The notes under the pieces were generated by a model. That model saw only the letters and a list, made by a program, of their open reading frames with translations, did no database searches and was not told the DNA's origin. Below are positions 31,413-41,026 of a stretch of DNA of 64,000 nucleotides, in pieces (the first letter of the stretch is position 1; every line of letters begins with the position of its first letter). Source of the stretch: Prochlorococcus sp. AG-402-L23 (GTDB lineage: Bacteria; Cyanobacteriota; Cyanobacteriia; PCC-6307; Cyanobiaceae); assembly GCA_003216635.1 (NCBI GenBank), contig QCIO01000005.1, forward strand, positions 1 through 64,000, given 5' to 3'. The position numbers and the translations under genes were made by a program.

Positions 31413-32798
31413 ATGACAAAAAACTTTAGGATTGAAAAAGATAGTATGGGAACAATAGAGGTTCCCATAGAAGCTTTGTGGGGTGCTCAAACACAAAGAT
31501 CGATAATAAATTTTTCTATTGGAGAAGAATTAATTCCAATTGAGTTAATTTATTCACTCACCCTCATAAAAAAAGCTGCTTCAATTGCGAATTTCAATTT
31601 AGGTTTAATAAATAAAAGGAAAAAAGATTTGATTGTAGAGGCATGTAAGGAAATACTTGATGGGCTTCACGATTCACAATTTCCCTTAAAGGTTTGGCAA
31701 ACAGGTAGTGGCACGCAAACAAATATGAATGTTAATGAGGTAATTTCAAATATTGCAGCATTAAAAACAAATTCAGAGCTAGGGAGTCATAAACCAATTC
31801 ATCCGAATGATGATGTAAATAAATCTCAGTCAACTAATGACACTTTTCCTGCTGCTATTCAAATATCTGTTGTTAATGAAATAATCAAAAATTTAGTTCC
31901 AACGATCAGAGAACTTACTAAGATCCTTGATAAAAAAAGTGAAGAATGGAAAGACCTTATAAAGATAGGAAGAACCCATTTTCAAGATGCAGTTCCCCTT
32001 ACTTTTGGGCAAGAAATATCAGGATGGTCAGAGCAACTTCAAGATGCTGAGAATGCAATTATTATGAGTCTGAATGAATTGTATTTCTTACCTCTGGGAG
32101 GAACTGCAGTTGGTACGGGGATTAATTGTCCAAAAGGATTTTGTGAAGAGTCTATAAAATCAATTTCCAATGATACTAATCTAATGTTCTATAAATCAAA
32201 AAATAATTTTTCTATCATGGCCTCTCATGATCGTCTAGCTCAAGTAATGAGTCAGATAAAAATATTAGCAGGTGCATTATTTAAAATTTCAAATGATATA
32301 AAAATCCTATCTTCTGGTCCAAGATCAGGAATATATGAACTAATTATCCCTCAAAATGAACTTGGAAGTTCGATCATGCCGGGTAAAGTGAATCCAACTC
32401 AATGTGAAGCCTTATCAATGGTTTGCACTCAGATAATGGGTTTTGAATATGCAGTTTCCATGGCAAATTCTAGCGGCACTTTACAGATGAATGAATATAA
32501 GCCTCTTATTGGATTTAATATTCTTACAAGTTTAAAATTACTTAAAAATGCAATAGAAAACTTCAGAATAAAATTAGTTAATGGAATGGAACCTAATAAA
32601 AAGAAAATGAAGTTAAATTTAGAAAATTCACTAATGTTAGTTACAGCCATAGTGCCAAAAATTGGTTATGAAAAAGCAGCTGAAATTGCACAGCTTGCCT
32701 TCAAAGAATCATTAAATTTAAAAGAAGCGACACTTAAATTAGGTTATTTAAACGAAGATGAATTTGATGAAACAATGAATATCAATTCAATGATTTGA
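31413..32798 (+). CDS. fumC: Class II fumarate hydratase
   Basis: A 461-residue class II fumarase interconverting fumarate and malate. It contains EALWGAQTQRS near the start, GSGTQTNMNVNEVI (about 97-110), GRTHFQDAVPL (about 186-196) and the superfamily signature GSSIMPGKVNP (about 317-327). These, with the overall length, fit FumC. Next to purB, both enzymes handle fumarate, since adenylosuccinate lyase releases it. Confidence 0.95.
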   Translation: MTKNFRIEKDSMGTIEVPIEALWGAQTQRSIINFSIGEELIPIELIYSLTLIKKAASIANFNLGLINKRKKDLIVEACKEILDGLHDSQFPLKVWQTGSGTQTNMNVNEVISNIAALKTNSELGSHKPIHPNDDVNKSQSTNDTFPAAIQISVVNEIIKNLVPTIRELTKILDKKSEEWKDLIKIGRTHFQDAVPLTFGQEISGWSEQLQDAENAIIMSLNELYFLPLGGTAVGTGINCPKGFCEESIKSISNDTNLMFYKSKNNFSIMASHDRLAQVMSQIKILAGALFKISNDIKILSSGPRSGIYELIIPQNELGSSIMPGKVNPTQCEALSMVCTQIMGFEYAVSMANSSGTLQMNEYKPLIGFNILTSLKLLKNAIENFRIKLVNGMEPNKKKMKLNLENSLMLVTAIVPKIGYEKAAEIAQLAFKESLNLKEATLKLGYLNEDEFDETMNINSMI

Positions 32799-32807
32799 TT
32801 AAAAAAT

Positions 32808-35534
32808 TTAAGAATTATTGTCAGTTCTTTTTGTTGCAGGATTAATATCTTCAGAGACTTTTATAAGATCATTAGATTCAGAAACAGGAAAACGATTAAT
32901 AGCTTTTAATGCTAGCTTAGCTTTGCTTTTTAATTTATTACTAACACCAATACAGTATTGCACTTGAGAAAGGACATCAATTGATCTTCTAATAATCCTC
33001 ACTACATCACCTTCGTCTAATGAAGTATTAAAAACCAAATCTTTCCATTTTTTCCCTCTTGCCCATTCAGAAATAATTCCAGTCAACTCTGTTTCTAAAT
33101 AGATAGGAATTTCAATATGCAACTTATTTTGTTGAAAAGAGACTAATTTTCTTAAACCATCTAATTCATTAAAAACATCTAATACCTTTAAAGAAGGCTT
33201 GAAATTACACCAAAGATTAGGCCTCCTTACATCAACACATATAGCTTGAATAATTGCAGCTAACTCAGGAGGATCTAAATCGTCTAAATAACCACTAACT
33301 AAAACAAGACCAATCCATAATTCATTTTCACTTCTTATAGCACCGACTGTTTGTCCAACTTCTGTCAATTCCAAATCATTTAAACAACCAAAATGATTCA
33401 AAATTTTAATCAAATCGGTAAAAGTTCTCCAGTTATGATTCTCTTTATCCTCAAGAAGTTTTTTTCTAATATTTATTTCTTGTTCAACATCAATAATTCT
33501 TTTTCTATATTTCTTTAATTTCTTGGAGTCTCCAAATCTATGTGCAGGATGATCAGTAACTGTTTCTTCTAAATTATTAATTTGTTGCTGTTGAGCCAAA
33601 ACTTCTGTTGTCAAATCATATTGTGGAGTTTGTAAATCATTTTTTTTAGAAACTTCTAAAATTCGATCCGCATAACACTGCGACATATCATCTCCCCTAA
33701 ATACCTCTCCAGAAAAATACATCTTTGGCACTTCAAGTCCTAAGACATCAATTGCATCCAAATCATTAAAAATACTTACTATGTATGAGGGTTTTATAAG
33801 AAGAAATAAATTATCAATTGTCAAACACAATAAACTCTTAATTTTTTGGGATTCATATATTTTCTTACAAATTAATCCAGGAACAATTTTTCTTTTAATT
33901 TGAGGAGCTTTGATTGAAATTAAGCTTCCATCTTTAATATATGGGAGTGCATTAGTTATCTCTTCTGATAATTTTTCTGCTGATTGTTTTTCTAAAATTT
34001 TCAAGAGTCTTCTCTCTTCTTTAAGACGATTTTTTAACTTTTCGTAGGCATCAAAATCTTTCCATGAAACGGAAGATGTAATTTTTTTTAATTCAATTAA
34101 ATCCTTATCTAAATTTTCAAGAATTATATTCTCACCTGATGATTCACCTAAATATAAAAAACTACCAAAACTTCTTTTAATTAATTCTTTAGACTTCTCT
34201 AAAGTATAACTTTGTAAAAGATTAAGTACCATTCCATAGCTAGGAGTGAATTGACTTTCTAAAGAATTTGGTTTGCTAATAGCCAGTACACATGCTTCTT
34301 TGGCACCTTCGAATCTTGTTTGTAATGTAACAACATATCCCTGGGTATCTTTTCCTCTTCTTCCAGCTCTTCCTGACATTTGCAAAAATTCACTGCTAAA
34401 TAATAATCTGTGCCCATCTTCTGTCCTTTTTGATAAAGAAGAAATAACAGTTGTTCGTGCGGGCATATTGATTCCTGCAGCAAGAGTTTCAGTTGCAAAA
34501 ACAACTTTTATTAAACCTTGCTGAAATAATTCCTCAACCAATTCTTTCCATGCAGGCAATAATCCAGCATGATGAGATGCAATACCACGTTTTAATGCCT
34601 CGCATTGGGATTTATCTTTAATTGCTTCCTTATTATTTTTAAGATAAACATCTAATTTTTTGGATATCATACTTGCTTCTGAATAACTTACTAAAGTTAA
34701 ATCTTTTATATTCTCAATAGCCTTGTCACATCCTCTTCTACTAAAAATAAAATAAATAGCTGGCAACATATTTCTTTCAGCTAGTTTCGAAATCACAAAG
34801 CCAATTGAGGGAGACTTTGGTTGCATTATCCTGCCCACTTTTCCTCTTATTTTCTGTCCTTTAGGAGCTCTCCAAATCTTACAGTTTGGATGAATTCCAT
34901 TACCCTTATTATTTAAAAGTGGATGGAGGCCTTTAACACTACAAAAAATAAAATCAAGTGGGACTGGTCTCTTATCACTATTAATTAGTACTGTGGGCCC
35001 ATGAACTTTTTCTATCCAATTTTGTAATTGATCTGCATTGGCTATTGTTGCTGATAAAGCTATTATTTGAGTTCTAGTAGGGCAATGGATTATAGTTTCT
35101 TCCCAAACTGTGCCTCTTTGGGGGTCATTCATATAATGACATTCATCAAGAATCACAGATTCTAAATTTTCTAAGGGATCATCAAATTCATCAAATTCGC
35201 CATAAAGCATGTTCCTAAAAATCTCAGTCGTCATGACTAAGATTGGTGCTTCTCTATTTATGCTTATATCTCCAGTTAAAAGACCAACTTTATTCTCACC
35301 ATATTGATTAGCAAAATCTCTAAACTTTTGGTTTGATAGGGCTTTTAAAGGTGTTGTATAAAAAACTCTGCTGTCATGAGATAAGCCTCTATATATAGCA
35401 AATTCACCTATCAATGTTTTACCCGAACCTGTTGGTGCCGTTAAAACAACAGAATTTCCGCTATTAATAGCTCGTATTGCTTCTAATTGGAAATCATCTA
35501 GCGGAAAGGGGAAATATTCCTCTAAATTAAGCAA
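32808..35534 (-). CDS. Ski2-like DEAD/DEAH RNA helicase
   Basis: A 908-residue superfamily 2 helicase. Walker A APTGSGKT is at 33-40, DECH at 130-133, SATIAN near 161, ATETLAAGINMPART near 347 and QMSGRAGRRG at 385-394. A C-terminal DSHCT-like helical region follows. This Ski2/Mtr4 architecture occurs in cyanobacteria and in the chloroplast helicase ISE2, so a role in RNA turnover or rRNA maturation is likely but inferred. It is convergent with fumC and divergent from the biotin cluster. Confidence 0.92.
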   Translation of the reverse strand: MLNLEEYFPFPLDDFQLEAIRAINSGNSVVLTAPTGSGKTLIGEFAIYRGLSHDSRVFYTTPLKALSNQKFRDFANQYGENKVGLLTGDISINREAPILVMTTEIFRNMLYGEFDEFDDPLENLESVILDECHYMNDPQRGTVWEETIIHCPTRTQIIALSATIANADQLQNWIEKVHGPTVLINSDKRPVPLDFIFCSVKGLHPLLNNKGNGIHPNCKIWRAPKGQKIRGKVGRIMQPKSPSIGFVISKLAERNMLPAIYFIFSRRGCDKAIENIKDLTLVSYSEASMISKKLDVYLKNNKEAIKDKSQCEALKRGIASHHAGLLPAWKELVEELFQQGLIKVVFATETLAAGINMPARTTVISSLSKRTEDGHRLLFSSEFLQMSGRAGRRGKDTQGYVVTLQTRFEGAKEACVLAISKPNSLESQFTPSYGMVLNLLQSYTLEKSKELIKRSFGSFLYLGESSGENIILENLDKDLIELKKITSSVSWKDFDAYEKLKNRLKEERRLLKILEKQSAEKLSEEITNALPYIKDGSLISIKAPQIKRKIVPGLICKKIYESQKIKSLLCLTIDNLFLLIKPSYIVSIFNDLDAIDVLGLEVPKMYFSGEVFRGDDMSQCYADRILEVSKKNDLQTPQYDLTTEVLAQQQQINNLEETVTDHPAHRFGDSKKLKKYRKRIIDVEQEINIRKKLLEDKENHNWRTFTDLIKILNHFGCLNDLELTEVGQTVGAIRSENELWIGLVLVSGYLDDLDPPELAAIIQAICVDVRRPNLWCNFKPSLKVLDVFNELDGLRKLVSFQQNKLHIEIPIYLETELTGIISEWARGKKWKDLVFNTSLDEGDVVRIIRRSIDVLSQVQYCIGVSNKLKSKAKLALKAINRFPVSESNDLIKVSEDINPATKRTDNNS

Positions 35535-35673
35535 TAATTGTGATTGAAGAGAGGATGAGTTAACTTCTTAATATATGATCTATATAGATATTAATAAACA
35601 AAAAATACCTTGCAAACTTTAATAGTAAATCTAAATCTTTTTAATTAAATCCACTATATTTTATTTTGCCAAA

Positions 35674-36813
35674 ATGAAAAAAGTAAAAATTCCAAAAAAT
35701 AGAATCCGTAAATTAAAAACATTTTCTTTAGGTAAAAAATCATTCGAACTTCTAAGTTTAAATTCGCAAAATAAAAAACTTATAGACTTATGCAGTAATG
35801 ATTATTTTGGATTAAGTAGGGACAAGGATTTAATAAAAGCTGCTTACGAAATAAGCTTGTTAGAAGGTATTGGTTCAGGAAGCTCTAGGTTTATTACAGG
35901 TTCAAGACCAATACATAAATTATTAGAAACAGAACTTTCCAAATGGCTTGATCAAGAGAAAGTATTACTTTTCCCAAGCGGATTTCAAGCAAATATAGCC
36001 GCTATCCAGGCTTTAGCAAACAGAAATAGTATTGTAATAGCAGATAAATTGATCCATAACTCTTTATTGGTTGGAGTAAAAGCTGCTCAAGCAAAACTGG
36101 TTCGATTTTCACACAATAATTTAAAAGATTTAGAAGATAAAATTATTAAATCTAACCCCACAAAAAATTCCATTTTAGTTGTTGTTGAATCTCTTTATAG
36201 CATGGAGGGATCAATTGCTCCGCTCAGAGAAATAACGGAAATTTGCAAAAAAAATAGTGTTCAACTATTAGTTGACGAAGCTCATGCAATTGGGATCTTG
36301 GGCCCTGAAGGCAAGGGTTTAAGTTTTAATTGTCGTTCAGATATAACTATGATTACTGGAACTTTTGGAAAAGCATTTGGAAGCGGTGGAGCTTTCATAG
36401 CTTCCAATTCAGAAATTGGAGAATATCTTATCCAAACAAGTGGTGCATTTAGGTATACAACCGCACTTGCGCCATCTTTAGCTGCTGGGGCGCTAGAAAG
36501 TTTAAAAAAAATTTTAGAAAATAAAGAATGGGGTAATGATTTGTTATCTTCTGCGAATGTATGGAAAGATGAAATTATTAAAAATTTTAGTTTTCCAGTT
36601 AAGGGAGATTCTCACATTTTATCAATTATTGTTGGCCAAGAAGAGAAGGCAATTTATCTACAAAAATATCTCGAAGAAAATGGGTTTTTAGCAATTGCGA
36701 TAAGACCTCCAACTGTTCCAGTGGGGCAATCAAGAATCAGAATAACAATACGAAGAAACTTAGATTTAAATCTGCTAGAGAATTTCATTGCAGTATTAAA
36801 AGAGTTTAAATGA
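35674..36813 (+). CDS. bioF: 8-amino-7-oxononanoate synthase
   Basis: A 379-residue PLP enzyme condensing pimeloyl-ACP with alanine. SNDYFGLSRD (41-50) is the family start motif, LLVDEAHAIGILGPEGKG holds the Asp that contacts PLP, and Lys233 in TGTFGKAFGSGG is the Schiff-base lysine. It is first in a five-gene biotin cluster, and its stop overlaps the bioK start by four bases (ATGA). Confidence 0.95.
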   Translation: MKKVKIPKNRIRKLKTFSLGKKSFELLSLNSQNKKLIDLCSNDYFGLSRDKDLIKAAYEISLLEGIGSGSSRFITGSRPIHKLLETELSKWLDQEKVLLFPSGFQANIAAIQALANRNSIVIADKLIHNSLLVGVKAAQAKLVRFSHNNLKDLEDKIIKSNPTKNSILVVVESLYSMEGSIAPLREITEICKKNSVQLLVDEAHAIGILGPEGKGLSFNCRSDITMITGTFGKAFGSGGAFIASNSEIGEYLIQTSGAFRYTTALAPSLAAGALESLKKILENKEWGNDLLSSANVWKDEIIKNFSFPVKGDSHILSIIVGQEEKAIYLQKYLEENGFLAIAIRPPTVPVGQSRIRITIRRNLDLNLLENFIAVLKEFK

Positions 36814-37514
36814 AACAAATTATTACTCAACATGGGTGGGGACTAAATAAATATTTCTGGGATGATTACAAAGTTGATTTTTTAAATAATAATTGGCATT
36901 GGCAAGATAATGAAAGGGGCTATTTTTCGACAAATGATTATCAAGCAAAATGGATTAAAAGCGAATCTAAAAAAGAAATCAGAATGACTTTATGCCATTC
37001 ATTTGGTTTTCATTTAATGCAAAAAAAAATTTTAAAAGAAGCAACTCATATTGTTCTTATAAATTCTTTTAATAATTTTCTTCCTTTAAGTAATAAGAGA
37101 AATTTTATTTTGAGGTCTCTAAAAAGAATGGAAACAAAAATCATAAAAGATGAACCTAAGGATATGTTGAAAGAATTTATACATAGATCATTTATGCCAA
37201 ATCATATGAATAATAGTTTTAAAAATATCTTTTATAAAAGTCTAGATAGTTTAAATAAAACTCTTCTTTTAAGTGATTTAAAACAACTTTACATCAATAG
37301 AGATTTTCCAGTATTTTTAAGAAAAGATTGCAAAATTATTTTTATAAAATCAGAAAATGATTTGATTCTTAACAACGAATCAAATAATAACTTTTTAGAT
37401 TCCTTAAATAAAACACTTGATAGGAAGCCAATTTTAATTAACTTAGCTCAACAAGGTCATTGCTTGAATAATTTAAATTTATACGAGATCTTAATTAATA
37501 CACTTAATGATTGA
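36810..37514 (+). CDS. bioK: Putative pimeloyl-ACP methyl ester esterase, BioK-like
   Basis: A 234-residue alpha/beta-hydrolase-like protein. The likely triad is Ser64 in LCHSFGFHL (a CxSxG variant of the GxSxG elbow), Asp184 in KSENDLIL and His217 in QQGHCL. It begins with QHGWGLNKYFW, resembling the HGWG oxyanion region of BioH/BioG. Lying between bioF and bioC, it is best explained as BioK, the picocyanobacterial BioH substitute that releases the methyl ester. It overlaps bioC by 8 bases. Sequence similarity to BioH is weak, so the call rests on motifs and context. Confidence 0.82.
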   Translation: MKQIITQHGWGLNKYFWDDYKVDFLNNNWHWQDNERGYFSTNDYQAKWIKSESKKEIRMTLCHSFGFHLMQKKILKEATHIVLINSFNNFLPLSNKRNFILRSLKRMETKIIKDEPKDMLKEFIHRSFMPNHMNNSFKNIFYKSLDSLNKTLLLSDLKQLYINRDFPVFLRKDCKIIFIKSENDLILNNESNNNFLDSLNKTLDRKPILINLAQQGHCLNNLNLYEILINTLND

Positions 37515-38277
37515 AATGGATAGTAAAAAGTGGAATGAGAAAATAAAAAATAATTTCAATGATGCTGCATATCGGTATTTAGAGCATTCAAATATTCAGA
37601 AATTTTTTGCAAAAAAGATTGTTCAATTTATCAAAGAATTAAATCCCCAACAAAAAGGTGAATGGATAGATCTAGGATCAGGCCCAGGACTATTAGCAGA
37701 TGAAATAGAAAAAATTTTTTCTTCCCAAAAAGTATCCAGAATTGATTTCAGCAAGAAAATGCTTCTTGAGAATAAATTATATAGAAAAAAAATTTTATGG
37801 GATTTGAATAATGATTTACCTCCTGAAATAAATAACTGTTCTCTATTAACATCTAACTTTTGCATACATTGGTTAAACAACCCAGAAAAGATAATAAAAA
37901 ATTGGTTTAGCAAATTAACACCTGGAGGTTTTTTAATCATTTCATATCCAACAAAAGATTGTTTTCCTGAATGGAAAGATACTTGTAAAAAAATTGATAT
38001 TGAATATAGTGGTCTTAATTTCCTTTGCTCTAGAGAATTATTAAAAAATTTTAAATCAACTGAAATACATTATTCAGAACAGTTTAATTATCTTGAAAAT
38101 TTTGAAGATGTATATAAGCTTTTTAGAAGCATTAAAAATTTAGGAGCACAATCAACAAATTGTAAACGCAAAACAGTGAAAGAGTTAAAGGAAATGCAAA
38201 AGTTTTGGCCAAAGAATTACAATAATACAGTCAGCCTTTCATGGCAAATTGAGATTCAAATCATAAAGAAATTATGA
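37507..38277 (+). CDS. bioC: Malonyl-ACP O-methyltransferase
   Basis: A 256-residue SAM-dependent methyltransferase. FNDAAYRYLEHSNIQ near residue 17 is the BioC start region, GEWIDLGSGPGLLADEI is SAM motif I, and NFCIHWLNNPEKII is typical of BioC. It methylates malonyl-ACP so that fatty acid synthase can extend it to pimeloyl-ACP methyl ester, which BioK then hydrolyses. An alternative ATG lies 3 codons in. It overlaps bioD by ATGA. Confidence 0.9.
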   Translation: MIEMDSKKWNEKIKNNFNDAAYRYLEHSNIQKFFAKKIVQFIKELNPQQKGEWIDLGSGPGLLADEIEKIFSSQKVSRIDFSKKMLLENKLYRKKILWDLNNDLPPEINNCSLLTSNFCIHWLNNPEKIIKNWFSKLTPGGFLIISYPTKDCFPEWKDTCKKIDIEYSGLNFLCSRELLKNFKSTEIHYSEQFNYLENFEDVYKLFRSIKNLGAQSTNCKRKTVKELKEMQKFWPKNYNNTVSLSWQIEIQIIKKL

Positions 38278-38939
38278 GAAGTCAAAATAATATTTTCAAA
38301 TTTATAATTTGTGGAACAGATACTGATATTGGAAAAACTTTAATAAGCTCTTTTCTCGTTAAAGGATTAAATTCCTTTTATTGGAAGCCCATTCAAAGTG
38401 GTATTGAATCGCAAACTGATAGTCAAACTGTTGAAAAAATTGCACAAGTAAGTAAAGAGAAAATAATCAAAGAAGCTTATGTCTTTACAAAACCTTTATC
38501 TCCTCATTGGGCTGCTGAAATAGATCAAAAAACTATTAACTTTGACAAGTTGAGATTGCCAAAAGTGCAAGGCTCACTAATTGTAGAAACTGCAGGTGGA
38601 TTAATGGTTCCAATAACACGCAATTTTTTGCAAATAGATCAAATAAAAAAATGGAATCTTCCGGTAATACTTATTTGTAAGAGCTCACTTGGCACTCTTA
38701 ACCATACCCTGCTTAGTATTGAGGCATTAAAACGAAGAAATATTGAGATTTTAGGTTTAGTAGTCAATGGCGAAAAACACCTGGATAATCCAAAAACTCT
38801 AGTTGATTTTAGTGGTATTCCTTTAATTGCTGAATTTCCTTACATCAAAAAAATGGACTCAAATAATTTAGATATACTATGGAAAGAACTAGACACCAAG
38901 AATAAGTTGATCTCACTATTAAAATCAAAAATCAGTTAA
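38274..38939 (+). CDS. bioD: Dethiobiotin synthetase
   Basis: A 221-residue P-loop enzyme that closes the ureido ring of dethiobiotin using ATP and CO2. The P-loop is GTDTDIGKTL (about 14-23), YWKPIQSGIE gives the substrate Lys, and VETAGGLMVP lies near residue 104. The stop is followed immediately by the bioA ATG. Confidence 0.94.
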   Translation: MRSQNNIFKFIICGTDTDIGKTLISSFLVKGLNSFYWKPIQSGIESQTDSQTVEKIAQVSKEKIIKEAYVFTKPLSPHWAAEIDQKTINFDKLRLPKVQGSLIVETAGGLMVPITRNFLQIDQIKKWNLPVILICKSSLGTLNHTLLSIEALKRRNIEILGLVVNGEKHLDNPKTLVDFSGIPLIAEFPYIKKMDSNNLDILWKELDTKNKLISLLKSKIS

Positions 38940-40241
38940 ATGAAATCTTTGGATTCAAAAACTCCAAGTCAAGAATGGCACCCAAATATTTGGCCACCTT
39001 TTACACAAATCAATAACAGCAAACCGCAAATAGAAGTAACTCATGGTAAAGATGCCCTCCTATTTACTAAAGATCCTAAAAAAGAGCTAATAGATGCAAT
39101 TAGTAGTTGGTGGGTAACTCTTCATGGTCATAGTAACGAATATATTGCTGATGCCATTTTCGATCAATCAAAAAAACTTGAGCAAATTATATTTGCTGAT
39201 TTCTTACATCCACAGGCAAAAACATTGGCGGAAAGACTTAGTGAATTAACAAAACTAGAAAGATTATTCTTTTCTGATAACGGTTCTACTGCAGTGGAAG
39301 TCGCTTTAAAAATAGCCTTCCAATCATGGCAAAATAGAGGAGAGACAAGAACTCAAATAGTAGCTTTTGATGGCGCCTATCATGGTGATACATTTGGAGC
39401 AATGGCTTTAGGTGAAAGAAATATTTTTAATGAGAATTTCGATAATCTTATGTTTCCAGTTAGAAGAGTCCCATGGCCTTCAACTTGGATGAACGATGAA
39501 GAAATAGAAAATAAAGAAAATAAGGCGATGCAAAAATTAGAAACACTACTTAAAACTCCCACAGTTGCAGTAATCCTTGAGCCACTTGTTCAAGGAGCAG
39601 GAGGGATGAATATGGTTAGGCCTCAGTTTATAAAAAAAGTTTCAGAAATTATAAAAAATAATAATTCTTTGTTAATTGCCGATGAAGTATTGACTGGGTT
39701 TGGAAGATGTGGAAGCCTTTTTGCGTTTCAAAAGGCAAAAATCATTCCTGATTTAATAAGTATTTCAAAAGGTTTAACTGGTGGATTTTTACCGATGGGA
39801 ATAACTTTATGTAAAGAAAAAATTTTTCAATCCTTTATTGATGATTCCCCAAGAAAAACTTTTTGGCATGGACATAGTTTTACTGCTAATCCTTTAGGTT
39901 GTGCTGCAGCAAACGCTAGCCTTGATTTATTAGAAAAAGAACCACAAAAATACCTTTCATTTGAAGAAAAACATTTATCTCATTTAATTAAATTTAAAAA
40001 CTTACCTTATATAAAAAAGGTAAGGGTATCCGGCACAATTGCTGCCTTCGATTTAGATATTGGGAACAAAAAAGGTTATTTCAATAATATTGGGAAAGAA
40101 ATAAAGAGTCTTGCAATGGAGCAAGGTTTATTCATTAGGCCCCTTGGGAATGTTATTTACCTCTTGCCGCCTCTCTGTATAACAGATGATCAATTAGAAA
40201 AAAGTTACTGGATAATAAGGCAAATCTTAGACAATCTTTAG
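38940..40241 (+). CDS. bioA: Adenosylmethionine-8-amino-7-oxononanoate aminotransferase
   Basis: A 433-residue class III aminotransferase using SAM as amino donor to make 7,8-diaminopelargonate. It contains WPPFTQ near the start, SSWWVTLHGH at about 55, FSDNGSTAVEVALKIA at about 114, LLIADEVLTGFGRCG and the PLP Lys in ISKGLTGGFLPMG. It is the last gene of the cluster and convergent with DUF3143, 8 bases apart. bioB is absent from the window. Confidence 0.95.
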   Translation: MKSLDSKTPSQEWHPNIWPPFTQINNSKPQIEVTHGKDALLFTKDPKKELIDAISSWWVTLHGHSNEYIADAIFDQSKKLEQIIFADFLHPQAKTLAERLSELTKLERLFFSDNGSTAVEVALKIAFQSWQNRGETRTQIVAFDGAYHGDTFGAMALGERNIFNENFDNLMFPVRRVPWPSTWMNDEEIENKENKAMQKLETLLKTPTVAVILEPLVQGAGGMNMVRPQFIKKVSEIIKNNNSLLIADEVLTGFGRCGSLFAFQKAKIIPDLISISKGLTGGFLPMGITLCKEKIFQSFIDDSPRKTFWHGHSFTANPLGCAAANASLDLLEKEPQKYLSFEEKHLSHLIKFKNLPYIKKVRVSGTIAAFDLDIGNKKGYFNNIGKEIKSLAMEQGLFIRPLGNVIYLLPPLCITDDQLEKSYWIIRQILDNL

Positions 40242-40249
40242 ATAGAAAT

Positions 40250-40507
40250 TTAAGGTCCTTGCAGTATGGCATTTTCCACATCTTCTCTATTAATACAGTA
40301 GGAAAATAGTCTTTTAGTTTCTTGTCCTTCACTTTCCCATATAACACTTAAATCTTCTTGTTCAAAAATAATAGTTGCATTCCAATTAGAAAGTAACAGG
40401 TACCATTTGGATGGATTATTAACATCCTTCACAGCACCTAAATCAGTTAGCCACAATTCCAATGATTGCAGTGAATGTTGGTTAATAGGTTTTTTAGGGA
40501 GATTCAC
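40250..40507 (-). CDS. DUF3143 family protein
   Basis: An 85-residue cyanobacterial protein. LQSLELWLTDLGAVKD near residue 13 and the C-terminal FSYCINREDVENAILQGP are the DUF3143 signatures. It is soluble, with no cysteine cluster or catalytic motif. The J-domain gene precedes it by 16 bases on the same strand, so the two are probably one transcript. Its function is unknown. Confidence 0.82.
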   Translation of the reverse strand: MNLPKKPINQHSLQSLELWLTDLGAVKDVNNPSKWYLLLSNWNATIIFEQEDLSVIWESEGQETKRLFSYCINREDVENAILQGP

Positions 40508-40523
40508 AAACTTTTTTAAAGTA

Positions 40524-40964
40524 TCATTTTACTAACCAGATAGGTATTGTATCTAATTCTTTACCAGTAAAAGAGGCAATAAAAATTGAACAAATCAAAC
40601 TAATAGAAATGATAATAAATAAAAGAAATAACGAAAACAATTCCCCATTTGAAAAAGGTCTTCTGTTACCTACTAAATTTTGATTATTTGAATCGATTAT
40701 TAAATTATTTAAAACTTTAGTATTATTCTTATTTCTAGATTTTTCCTTTAGTTTATTATCATAAATTTTCCTCAAATTACTATTATTTAAATTTTCATAA
40801 GCTTTCAAAACTTCTTGAAATTTACTTTTAGCATCTTCTATTTCTAAAGAAGTTGTATCAGGATGCAACTCAATGGAAAGTTTGCAAAATGCCTTTCTTA
40901 ATTCATGATTTGAAGCATTTTCATCTACACCTAAAATTTTGTAATAAGAAATTTCCCCTTTCAA
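40524..40964 (-). CDS. Membrane-anchored J-domain protein
   Basis: A 146-residue protein. Residues about 5-70 form a J domain: YKILGVDENASNHELRKAF, then the essential HPD in ELHPDTTS, then FQEVLKAYENLNNSNLRKIYD. A basic linker leads to one hydrophobic helix at about 107-130 (LFSLFLLFIIISISLICSIFIASF). It would stimulate an Hsp70 at a membrane. The partner and client are unknown. It is distinct from DnaJ, having no G/F or zinc region. Confidence 0.87.
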   Translation of the reverse strand: MKGEISYYKILGVDENASNHELRKAFCKLSIELHPDTTSLEIEDAKSKFQEVLKAYENLNNSNLRKIYDNKLKEKSRNKNNTKVLNNLIIDSNNQNLVGNRRPFSNGELFSLFLLFIIISISLICSIFIASFTGKELDTIPIWLVK

Positions 40965-41026
40965 AATAATCTTTTATTAATATTGTAATTCTAATAAATT
41001 TTTAATAAATAGAATGTATTTTATGA

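Noticed and set aside
40272-40280. Single TTTTCCACA inside the DUF3143 gene
   Set aside because: One perfect match is about what chance predicts for 64 kb, and it has no neighbouring box.
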